A stretch of DNA of 64,000 nucleotides from JACDAN01 sp963721345 (lineage in GTDB: Bacteria; Actinomycetota; Thermoleophilia; Gaiellales; Gaiellaceae). The notes below the pieces were generated by a model that was not told the DNA's origin, ran no database searches, and was given only the letters and a program-made list of their open reading frames with translations. Of the stretch, positions 57,815-64,000 are shown in pieces. The position numbers and the translations under genes were made by a program. The first letter of the stretch is position 1, and the number at the start of each line of letters is the position of its first letter. Location: NCBI GenBank assembly GCA_963721345.1, contig CAVRIT010000001.1, positions 1,984,001-2,048,000 of the forward strand. The letters run 5' to 3'.

Positions 57815-59389
57815 ATGGCGACGACGGACGACCGAACCGAGTCCACCGAGGGGAAGCTCGACCTCCTCCACCGCCTGCGGGAGGAGGCGCTCCACCCGGC
57901 GAGCGAGAAGGCCGTCGAGAAACACAAGGGCCAGGGGAAGCTTCTCGCGCACGAGCGGCTCGAGAAGCTCCTCGATCCGGGCTCGTTCGTCGAGCTCGAC
58001 CGCTTCGTGCGGCACCGGAATCCGTACTTCGGGATGATGGAGCGGCGGCCGTACGGCGACGCTGTCGTGACCGGCTACGGGACGATCTTCGGCCGCAAGG
58101 TGTTCGTCTTCTCGCAGGACTTCACGATCTTCGGCGGCTCGCTGTCCGAGGCGTTCGCCGAGAAGATCTGCAAGGTCATGGACCTCGCGGCCAAGTTCGG
58201 CTGCCCGCTGATCGGCATCAACGACTCGGGCGGGGCGCGGATCCAGGAGGGCGTCGTCTCGCTGGCCGGCTACGCCGAGATCTTCTGGCGGAACGTCCAG
58301 GCGTCGGGCGTGATCCCGCAGATCAGCCTCGTGATGGGACCGACGGCCGGCGGGGCCGTCTACTCGCCGGCGATGACGGACTTCGTCCTCATGGTCGAGG
58401 ACACCTCGTACATGTTCATCACCGGCCCCGACGTCGTGAAGACGGTCACCGGCGAGGAGGTGACGTTCGAGGAGCTCGGCGGCGCCGCGACGCATGCCTC
58501 CAAATCCGGCGTCGCGCACTTCACGGCGGCCGACGAGGAGACCTGCCTGGAGGACGCGCGCTACCTCCTGTCCTTCTTGCCGCAGAACAACGTCGATCCG
58601 CCGCTGTACTTCCCGCCCACGGATCCCCCCGATCGCGAGGACCCGGAGCTCGACACGCTGATCCCCGACGAGCCCACGAAGCCCTACGACATCAAGGACG
58701 TGATCCGGCGCGTGGTCGACGAGGGCGAGTTCCTCGAGGTGCACGAGCGGTACGCAGAGAACATCGTCTGTGGATTCGCCCGCCTCGCCGGCCACTCGAT
58801 CGGTGTCGTCGGCAACCAGCCGCACTCGCTCGCCGGAGTCCTGGACATCGACTCGTCGACGAAGGCGGCGCGGTTCGTCCGGACCTGCGACGCGTTCAAC
58901 ATCCCGCTCGTCACCTTCGTGGACGTCCCGGGCTTCCTGCCCGGCACCGACCAGGAGTGGCACGGGATCATCCGGCACGGCGCGAAGCTCCTGTACGCCT
59001 ACTGCGAGGCGACGGTCCCGAAGCTCACGGTGATCACGCGGAAGGCGTACGGCGGCGCCTACGACGTCATGAGCTCGAAGCACATCCGCGCCGACTTCAA
59101 CTTCGCGTGGCCGACAGCCGAGGTCGCCGTCATGGGGCCGGAAGGCGCGGTCAACATCGTCTTCCGCAAAGAGCTCGAGGAGGCCGACGATCCGGACGCC
59201 AAGCGGCAGGCGCTGATCGCCGACTACCGCGAGCAGTTCGCGAACCCCTACGTCGCGGCCGAGCGCGGCTACGTGGACGACGTGATCGAGCCGCGGCGCA
59301 CGCGTCCGGTGCTGGCGAATGCCCTCGAAACCGCGCTCACCAAGCGCGAGCCTCGCCCGCGCCGCAAGCACGGGAACATCCCGCTCTAG
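57815..59389 (+). CDS. pccB: Acyl-CoA (propionyl/acetyl-CoA) carboxylase carboxyltransferase, beta subunit
   Basis: A 524-residue biotin-dependent carboxyltransferase subunit. It transfers CO2 from carboxybiotin to acetyl- or propionyl-CoA. Motifs include GQGKLLAHERLEKLLDPGSF, FSQDFTIFGGSL, GINDSGGARIQEGV, GPTAGGAVYSPA and the C-terminal GVLDIDSSTKAARFVR, FVDVPGFLPGTDQE and RKAYGGAYDVM. The alpha (biotin carboxylase/BCCP) partner is not in the window. A cupin gene probably followed directly before the repeat-bounded segment intervened. Confidence 0.94.
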   Translation: MATTDDRTESTEGKLDLLHRLREEALHPASEKAVEKHKGQGKLLAHERLEKLLDPGSFVELDRFVRHRNPYFGMMERRPYGDAVVTGYGTIFGRKVFVFSQDFTIFGGSLSEAFAEKICKVMDLAAKFGCPLIGINDSGGARIQEGVVSLAGYAEIFWRNVQASGVIPQISLVMGPTAGGAVYSPAMTDFVLMVEDTSYMFITGPDVVKTVTGEEVTFEELGGAATHASKSGVAHFTAADEETCLEDARYLLSFLPQNNVDPPLYFPPTDPPDREDPELDTLIPDEPTKPYDIKDVIRRVVDEGEFLEVHERYAENIVCGFARLAGHSIGVVGNQPHSLAGVLDIDSSTKAARFVRTCDAFNIPLVTFVDVPGFLPGTDQEWHGIIRHGAKLLYAYCEATVPKLTVITRKAYGGAYDVMSSKHIRADFNFAWPTAEVAVMGPEGAVNIVFRKELEEADDPDAKRQALIADYREQFANPYVAAERGYVDDVIEPRRTRPVLANALETALTKREPRPRRKHGNIPL

Positions 59390-59418
59390 AGGATCGCGCC
59401 GTGCCGTTCACGCTCAGG
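59390..59418 (+). repeat. Left copy of a 29-bp direct repeat (duplicated cupin start)
   Basis: Bases 59390-59418 match 61174-61202 at 28 of 29 positions (one C/T difference). They contain the GTG and first codons (VPFTLR) of the cupin gene. Here the reading continues as RMAQCRQERG then stops, so this copy is a truncated gene start. Confidence 0.9.
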
Positions 59419-59447
59419 CGTATGGCGCAGTGCAGGCAAGAACGCGG

Positions 59448-60215
59448 ATGAGCCCTTTGCGCGTCGGAGTTGCCTTCTCTCCCGATCCGCTCTATATATC
59501 TCCGTTCGTCTGTCGGCTTCTCGAACAATATGGCGACTCGATCGAGCTCGTCATTTGTACGAAGGGCTCCATCTTGAAGAGGCGGAGCCTGAGCGAAGAG
59601 CTGGCATACCTAACAGCCTTGCTGATCATCCTGGGCCCTGTGACGTACGTTCAGAACATGCGGCGAATGCTGTTCGGCAGGCGCAGAGCTCAAGAGCGAA
59701 TACGCGCACTCTGCAGGTCCCGAGGCATCCACCTTATCGAGGTGGATTCCGTCAACTCCGACGCGGCGGTCGGCGCTTTACGAGCTCTGGATATCGACCT
59801 GCTGCTCAATCAGTCTCAGCACATCGTGCGCAAGAACGTTCTGGATGCCGTGAAGAAGGATGTCTTCAACAGGCACGGAGCGCTCCTACCAACGTATCGA
59901 GGAAGGCTTGCGCCGTTCTGGCAGCTGTACAACAAGGAAGAGTTCGGCGGCCTCACATACCATGTCGTAGACGAACAGATCGACAATGGGCCGATTATCT
60001 TCCAGGTTGCGATTCCCATCGCCGACGACGAGTCTTTTGCCACTCTGACGAGAAAGGTATTCGACCTGGCGGTGACTCACTTCGGAACGGTCCTCGAGTT
60101 CTACGAGAGAAGCGACTATCGGAGCTTCTATCAGCCGAACGACGCCTCCAAGAAGACCTACTTCGGCTCCCCGGGTATCTCAGACGCACTCAGATATCGC
60201 CTGAGGCGAAGGTGA
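59448..60215 (+). CDS. Formyltransferase-fold protein (sugar N-formyltransferase-like)
   Basis: A 255-residue protein of the methionyl-tRNA formyltransferase superfamily. The catalytic triad region is recognisable as FNRHGALLPTYRGRLAPFWQLYN (Asn/His) and DEQIDNGPIIFQ (Asp). It lacks the tRNA-binding C-terminal domain, so a small substrate such as a nucleotide-linked amino sugar is more likely than Met-tRNA. ATG at 59448 starts 29 bp after the left repeat. Codon use is less GC-biased than neighbours, a sign of transfer. Confidence 0.82.
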   Translation: MSPLRVGVAFSPDPLYISPFVCRLLEQYGDSIELVICTKGSILKRRSLSEELAYLTALLIILGPVTYVQNMRRMLFGRRRAQERIRALCRSRGIHLIEVDSVNSDAAVGALRALDIDLLLNQSQHIVRKNVLDAVKKDVFNRHGALLPTYRGRLAPFWQLYNKEEFGGLTYHVVDEQIDNGPIIFQVAIPIADDESFATLTRKVFDLAVTHFGTVLEFYERSDYRSFYQPNDASKKTYFGSPGISDALRYRLRRR

Positions 60216-61150
60216 CAAGCAAGCTCTTTGTCTCCGTGGATGTCGACGAGTGGTACCTCACGAGGTGGGCATCAGGCTCGGAGAAGTCGCTGTGGAGGAA
60301 TCTGCCCGACCTATTCGAGGCGGTCTATGGTAAGAGCTCACCAGCCGGAGAGATAGAGAAACCCGTGGCTGTGATCCTGGAGCTCTTCGACGAGCTCGGC
60401 TTCACGTCGACGTTCTTCATTACCGGGCTCATCGCGTCGTACTATCCCGAGATGGTCAGGGAGATTGCGAGACGTGGTCATGAAGTCGCGGCTCACAACT
60501 ACAACCACATCGATTACGCCGACGTTCCGGAGCACGCGTTTCTCAGCGATCTCAAGAGATGCAAGCATCTGCTGGAGGACCTGAGCGGTCGGGAGGTCAT
60601 CGGGTACCGCTCTCCGAATTCCTCGATTCCGACATACCTCGCACGGGTCTTGACCGAGAACGGGTTCAAATACGACTCGTCAGTGACGCCTACCAGGAAG
60701 CTGATGGGAAAGTTCGGTGACTTTGTAAACGCTCCAACGGCTCCGTACTTCGTGGAAACCGGCAACATCGGGGAGCCGGGCGACTCGGGCTTGCTTGAAA
60801 TACCTTGGTCGGTGTTTCCGGCCATCAGAACGCCGGCCGGGTCAGGGATCACTCATCGACTATTCGGCGAACGATACAATCGGGCCGCCACGAAGTATTC
60901 ACTGTCGAGGGGGTGCTCGAGCTACTACTTTCACCCCTATGAGATCGACGAGTGCATCTACTACAGGCGGATCGACTCGAAGCGGATTCCATTGAAGGCG
61001 AAGTTCTTCATGCGGAACGTCGGACCGAAGTATCTTGCCTCGCTAAAGCGTTTTCTCGGAGACCATCAGTCGCAGCTCATCAACGGTGAGTCGTTGCATG
61101 CGCGATTCGCCCAGTCCGGACAGGCTCGGACCAGCACTCGCCGAGAATGA
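60212..61150 (+). CDS. Polysaccharide deacetylase (NodB homology, DUF3473-like)
   Basis: A 312-residue carbohydrate esterase: VSVDVDEWYL (metal Asp pair), FTSTFFITGLIASYYPEMVREIARRGHEVAAHNYNHIDY (metal histidines), and GYRSPNSSIP. The C-terminal part (about 190-312) resembles exopolysaccharide-associated deacetylases. GTG at 60212 overlaps the formyltransferase stop (GTGA), so the cassette is one transcription unit. It probably modifies a surface sugar. It ends 23 bp before the right repeat. Confidence 0.87.
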   Translation: MTSKLFVSVDVDEWYLTRWASGSEKSLWRNLPDLFEAVYGKSSPAGEIEKPVAVILELFDELGFTSTFFITGLIASYYPEMVREIARRGHEVAAHNYNHIDYADVPEHAFLSDLKRCKHLLEDLSGREVIGYRSPNSSIPTYLARVLTENGFKYDSSVTPTRKLMGKFGDFVNAPTAPYFVETGNIGEPGDSGLLEIPWSVFPAIRTPAGSGITHRLFGERYNRAATKYSLSRGCSSYYFHPYEIDECIYYRRIDSKRIPLKAKFFMRNVGPKYLASLKRFLGDHQSQLINGESLHARFAQSGQARTSTRRE

Positions 61151-61173
61151 CATTGAGTTCCGGAATGACGCAT

Positions 61174-61202
61174 AGGATTGCGCCGTGCCGTTCACGCTCA
61201 GG
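61174..61202 (+). repeat. Right copy of the 29-bp direct repeat (intact cupin start)
   Basis: This copy differs from the left one only by T for C at its sixth base and runs into the full cupin reading frame, so the functional gene lies on this side of the inserted segment. Confidence 0.9.
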
Positions 61203-61589
61203 AACATCAAGGAGGATCTGGAGGACATCGGCTCCAACTTCGACGGCGCGCCGGACCTGGAGTTCCGTGCGGCGACCAAGGCGCTCGAGCTCGAGCAGTC
61301 CGGCCTGAGCTACCAGCGCGTCCCGCCCGGCTATCGCTTTCCGTACGGCCACACGCACGAAAAGCAAGAGGAGGTGTACGTGGTCGTGCGCGGGAGCGGG
61401 CGGATGAAGGTCGACGACGAGATCGTCGAGCTCAAGGAATGGGACGCAGTCCGGGTCCCGCCCGGCGCGTGGCGAGGCTACGAGGCCGGGCCGGAGGGCC
61501 TCGAGATCCTCGTCATCGGCGCGCCCAATCTCGGCGAGGCTCCGCGCGACGACGTCGATGGCCGGCGCGACTGGTGGGCTGACTCGTAG
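61185..61589 (+). CDS. Cupin-domain protein
   Basis: A 134-residue single-domain cupin with motif 1 YRFPYGHTHEKQEEVYVVVRGSGRMKV (metal-binding His and Glu) and motif 2 WDAVRVPPGAWRGYEA. The second-motif His is replaced by Trp, so metal binding may be altered. The start of the product is FTLRNIKEDLEDIGSNF. GTG at 61185 lies inside the right repeat; the insertion may have separated it from its original promoter or the pccB transcript. Confidence 0.86.
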   Translation: MPFTLRNIKEDLEDIGSNFDGAPDLEFRAATKALELEQSGLSYQRVPPGYRFPYGHTHEKQEEVYVVVRGSGRMKVDDEIVELKEWDAVRVPPGAWRGYEAGPEGLEILVIGAPNLGEAPRDDVDGRRDWWADS

Positions 61590-61599
61590 AGCTGCCCTA

Positions 61600-63396
61600 C
61601 TAGCGCGCAGCGACGGCCGTCGTGGCAGACGCGTAGCCCAGCTCGCGGCCGAACACCTCGACGATGTGCGGGTCGAACTGCGTGCCGGCGCAGCGCTGGA
61701 GCTCCTCGACCGCGGCCTGCGGTGTCAGGCGGCCCCGGTAGGCGCGGTCCGAGGTCATCGCGTCGTAGGCGTCGGCGACGAAGATGATCCGCGCGCCGAG
61801 CGGGATGTCCTCGCCGGAGAGGCCGTCGGGATAGCCCGCGCCGTCCCAGCGCTCGTGGTGGCGAAGCACCCACTCCGCGACGGGGTCGACGCCGAGGCTC
61901 TCCAGCATCCGGTGGCCGATCTGCGTATGTCGTTCCAGCACGAGGCGCTCCGGCTGGGTCAGCGGGCCCGGCTTGCGGAGGATCTCCTCGGGGATCGCGA
62001 GCTTGCCGAGGTCGTGGAGGCTGCCCGCGAACCGAGTCAGCTCGACCTGCTCGGCGTCGAGGCCGAGGTGCGCGGCGATCCACGCCCCGAGCTCCGCGAC
62101 GCGCGTCGAGTGGCTGCCGGTGTAAGTGTCCCGAGCGTCCACGGCCTTCGCAAGGCTTGCTGCGGCGCGGAAGCGTGCGGCGCGGTCGGGACCGTGGGCG
62201 AGACGGCGCAGCTCGGCGAGCTCGACGACGTCCGGCCGGTACACGTGGACGCGGTTCTTGCCGTGCTCCTTGGCCCAGTAGAGCGCGCTGTCGGCGAGCC
62301 GGATCAGATCGTCGCGGTCGAGCGCCTGCGCCGGGAAGCTCGCGAGGCCGGCGCTGGCCGTGACGGAACCCACGTCGCCCAGGTCGAGGGCCGCGATGCG
62401 CGCGAGCACGCGCTGGGCGACGGGCAAAGGGTCGTCGGCGTTGCCACCCGGCAGCAGAAGCGCGAACTCGTCGCCGCCCAGCCGGAACGCCTCGCCGTTC
62501 TGACGGAGCCGCGAGCCGACCTCCGCGAGCACGTGGTCGCCGACGGGGTGGCCGAAGAGGTCGTTGACGCGCTTGAAGTCGTCGATGTCGATCATGCAGA
62601 GCGTCATGGTCGTGTTTCGCGCCTCGGCCGACTGGAGCTCGCGCTGCACTCGCTCGTGAAACGAGCGATGGTTCGCGAGGCCCGTGAGCGGGTCGGTCAG
62701 CGCGAGGCGCATCGCCCGCAGCGCCTGGTGGGCAGAGCGCTGGTAGAGCGAGATCGCGAGCAGCGGGCCGACGAGCGCCGCGGAGAGGAGCGGCGACCGC
62801 TGCCAGAGCACGACGAGCATCAGCGCAGCCGACGCCATGAGCGCGAACGGCACGATCGTCGCGCGCGCCGAGGCCCCGACCAGTCCGCCGAACGGCCGGC
62901 GCGCGGAACCGGCGACGGCGGCCGAGACGAGGAGCAGGTTGATCACGTACTGGGGAGCCGCGGACAAGCCGACCGCCGCGACGAGCTGGGGCGTAGTGGT
63001 GCCGTCGACGAGCGCGACCAGGCCGGCCGCAACGGCGGCTCCGATCGCGAAGACCGAAGCGTTGTAGGCGACGCGCTCCAGGGGCCGGTGCTCGAGGAGC
63101 TGCATCGTCGCGGGCGCGGCGAACGCGATCAGGATCCCTGCCTCCCAGCCGAAGAGGACGATGCCGCTCGCCCCGAAGACGAACGAGAGCGTCACGCCAC
63201 CGCTCTCTGCGCCCTCGATCGGGACGGGGTAGCGGCTCGCGAGGGTCGAGGCGACCAGAAGCGCCAAAGGCCCGGCAAGCTCGCCGAGAGTGTGGGGGGC
63301 TGCCGCGAACGAAATCGCCGCGGTCAGTGCGATGACCAGCCCGGCGCCGCAAACCGGAGCGACTAGCAGCAGCAGCCGCGGCGGCATCCGTCTCAT
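61600..63396 (-). CDS. Membrane GGDEF and HD-GYP protein (c-di-GMP turnover)
   Basis: A 598-residue protein. Residues 1-210 contain about six to seven membrane helices (MASE-like), followed by a GGDEF domain with intact RLGGDEF (diguanylate cyclase) and no RxxD inhibitory site in the expected place. A C-terminal HD-GYP domain has HDLGKLAIPE and HHERWDGAGYPDGL (c-di-GMP phosphodiesterase). Both domains look competent, so net activity is uncertain. ATG at 63396 gives MRRMPPRLLLLVAPV. It is preceded by a 31-residue peptide gene and leader. Confidence 0.9.
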   Translation of the reverse strand: MRRMPPRLLLLVAPVCGAGLVIALTAAISFAAAPHTLGELAGPLALLVASTLASRYPVPIEGAESGGVTLSFVFGASGIVLFGWEAGILIAFAAPATMQLLEHRPLERVAYNASVFAIGAAVAAGLVALVDGTTTPQLVAAVGLSAAPQYVINLLLVSAAVAGSARRPFGGLVGASARATIVPFALMASAALMLVVLWQRSPLLSAALVGPLLAISLYQRSAHQALRAMRLALTDPLTGLANHRSFHERVQRELQSAEARNTTMTLCMIDIDDFKRVNDLFGHPVGDHVLAEVGSRLRQNGEAFRLGGDEFALLLPGGNADDPLPVAQRVLARIAALDLGDVGSVTASAGLASFPAQALDRDDLIRLADSALYWAKEHGKNRVHVYRPDVVELAELRRLAHGPDRAARFRAAASLAKAVDARDTYTGSHSTRVAELGAWIAAHLGLDAEQVELTRFAGSLHDLGKLAIPEEILRKPGPLTQPERLVLERHTQIGHRMLESLGVDPVAEWVLRHHERWDGAGYPDGLSGEDIPLGARIIFVADAYDAMTSDRAYRGRLTPQAAVEELQRCAGTQFDPHIVEVFGRELGYASATTAVAAR

Positions 63397-63409
63397 CGTT
63401 GCCGCCGCG

Positions 63410-63505
63410 CTACCAGTTCCAGTTGTACGAGCCGTCGGACAGCGGGCCGAAAAACGCGGCCAGCGAGACCAACAACGTCAGGAAGCTTGCCTTCCACTCG
63501 AGCAT
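63410..63505 (-). CDS. 31-residue hydrophobic peptide
   Basis: A short ORF reads MLEWKASFLTLLVSLAAFFG then PLSDGSYNWNW and stops (TAG). It has an ATG right after an AAAGGGAACCG sequence that can serve as Shine-Dalgarno, one membrane-length hydrophobic stretch (residues 8-20) and an aromatic tail. It ends 13 bp before the GGDEF/HD-GYP start on the same strand, which points to a real leader or small membrane peptide. I know no family. Confidence 0.6.
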   Translation of the reverse strand: MLEWKASFLTLLVSLAAFFGPLSDGSYNWNW

Positions 63506-63586
63506 CGGTTCCCTTTCTCCGTAAATCGGACGCGCTCGATTCTCCGCGTTGCGCAGGGCCGTGCCATCACCCTTTCGGGGGAACCG
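63506..63586 (-). promoter_or_regulatory. Candidate structured mRNA leader of the small peptide gene
   Basis: On the minus strand CGGTTCCC (63586-63579) can pair over 8 bp with GGGAACCG (63513-63506), which abuts the ATG. Between them are small stems: CCC/GGG around CGAAA, GCG-CAA-CGC, and TCCG-ATTTA-CGGA. Closing the long stem would hide part of the Shine-Dalgarno. No known riboswitch consensus was recognised. Confidence 0.4.
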
Positions 63587-63610
63587 ACTTTTATGCTTTT
63601 TGCGGCGGGT

Positions 63611-64000
63611 TTATGCCTGGGTCAGGCCGGCTTCGGCGAGCGGCCGGCGGCCCCAGGCGAAGCGCTCTGCGTACCAGCCGTCGACCGGCACGAGGGCCAC
63701 GCCGTAGCGCGACGAGTGGATCATCCAGCCGCTGCCGAGGTAGATCCCGGCGTGGTCGACCGACGCCGCGCGTGCGCGCCGTCCGCCTCGGCCGAAGAAC
63801 ATCAGGTCACCGGGGCCAAGATTGGCGAGCGCGATGCGCTTTCCGCGCGGCACCTCACCCGCCATCTGCGCGGCGGTGCGGCCCTCGATCGTGGCGGCAA
63901 GATTCTCGCCGCCGGCATAGCGCTGGAGCTTGAAGACGCGCCAGAGAAAGCCGGAGCAGTCGAACCCGCCGCGCGAGCTGACACCGAAGAGCGTCTGCGG
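63611..64000 (-). CDS. NlpC/P60 peptidoglycan hydrolase (partial)
   Basis: The C-terminal 129 residues of a secreted cell-wall peptidase run off the right edge. The catalytic Cys is in SRGGFDCSGFLWRVF and the His in VDHAGIYLGSGWMIHSS, with GDLMFFG between. These enzymes cleave gamma-D-glutamyl-diamino acid bonds in peptidoglycan. The N-terminal part and start lie outside the window. Confidence 0.9.
   Translation of the reverse strand, partial: PQTLFGVSSRGGFDCSGFLWRVFKLQRYAGGENLAATIEGRTAAQMAGEVPRGKRIALANLGPGDLMFFGRGGRRARAASVDHAGIYLGSGWMIHSSRYGVALVPVDGWYAERFAWGRRPLAEAGLTQA

Larger units (their letters stand above)
59419..61173 (+). mobile_element. Lower-GC two-gene segment between direct repeats
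   Basis: About 1.75 kb with visibly lower GC (AT-rich runs such as CTCTATATATCTCC near 59490) lies exactly between the repeat copies. It carries a formyltransferase and a polysaccharide deacetylase and no integrase or transposase. Composition and boundaries suggest a laterally gained cassette; the mechanism is unknown. Confidence 0.65.

Noticed and set aside
59401..59450. Short frame VPFTLRRMAQCRQERG as a small gene
   Set aside because: Its start is the duplicated cupin 5' end and its remainder has no coding character; it is better read as a repeat scar.
59419..61173. Insertion sequence or integron
   Set aside because: No transposase, integrase, attC-like or clear terminal inverted repeats were found; only the direct repeat and composition support mobility.
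63506..63586. c-di-GMP or c-di-AMP riboswitch
   Set aside because: The leader can fold, and the neighbours (GGDEF/HD-GYP, NlpC/P60) made the idea attractive, but the conserved cores of those classes are not present.

Overview
The window is very GC-rich (roughly 70 percent), densely coded and full of four-base stop/start overlaps. Its gene content (CarD, ClpC with a UVR segment, RadA, a DUF2469 protein, a SigH-like sigma factor, NlpC/P60, the order ispD-ispF...cysS-rlmB-NYN-sigma) suggests an actinobacterium, probably of the Thermoleophilia type (Gaiella/Solirubrobacter-like). That placement is inferred from gene content and codon style, not from a marker search.

Layout. 1-8.5 kb: housekeeping genes, with folate synthesis (folP, folB, folK), a type III pantothenate kinase, a membrane channel, a tRNA-dihydrouridine synthase and greA. 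8.5-8.8 kb: a run of hairpins including a REP/RAYT-like palindrome. 8.8-12.3 kb: lysS, a secreted phosphoesterase and two divergent paralogous membrane proteins. 12.3-36.4 kb: a large surface-polysaccharide region. It holds nucleotide-sugar genes (CDP-glucose synthase, sugar C-methyltransferase, DUF4910 protein, epimerases, nucleotidyltransferase), glycoside hydrolases, glycosyltransferases, a flippase, a polymerase, a Wzz-like protein with a degenerate kinase domain, a genuine BY-kinase, a PHP-type tyrosine phosphatase and an initiating polyprenyl-phosphate sugar transferase. 36.7-54.9 kb: clpC, transporters, secreted beta-propellers, radA, carD, ispD/ispF, mutY, a LuxR regulator beside a vanadium haloperoxidase, a compact GluRS-like protein, cysS, rlmB, an NYN nuclease and a sigma factor.

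54.9-57.8 kb: a CarH/LitR-type B12 photoreceptor-regulator divergent from a DUF378/fasciclin pair. The region between them carries TGTACA-like boxes on an exact 11-bp grid, and a tRNA-Thr follows. 57.8-61.6 kb: an acyl-CoA carboxylase beta subunit, then a lower-GC two-gene segment (formyltransferase, polysaccharide deacetylase) bounded by a 29-bp direct repeat that duplicates the start of a cupin gene. The right end has a GGDEF/HD-GYP protein, an unlisted 31-residue peptide gene with a foldable leader, and a partial NlpC/P60 hydrolase.

The items I would follow first are the CarH operator array with non-carotenoid targets, the repeat-bounded cassette, the GluRS-like protein lacking the usual CP insert, and starts that need CTG or ATT. 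Three genes are each split by one frameshift, which may be real decay or assembly indels. Start choices and functions come from reading motifs by eye; no database search was possible.
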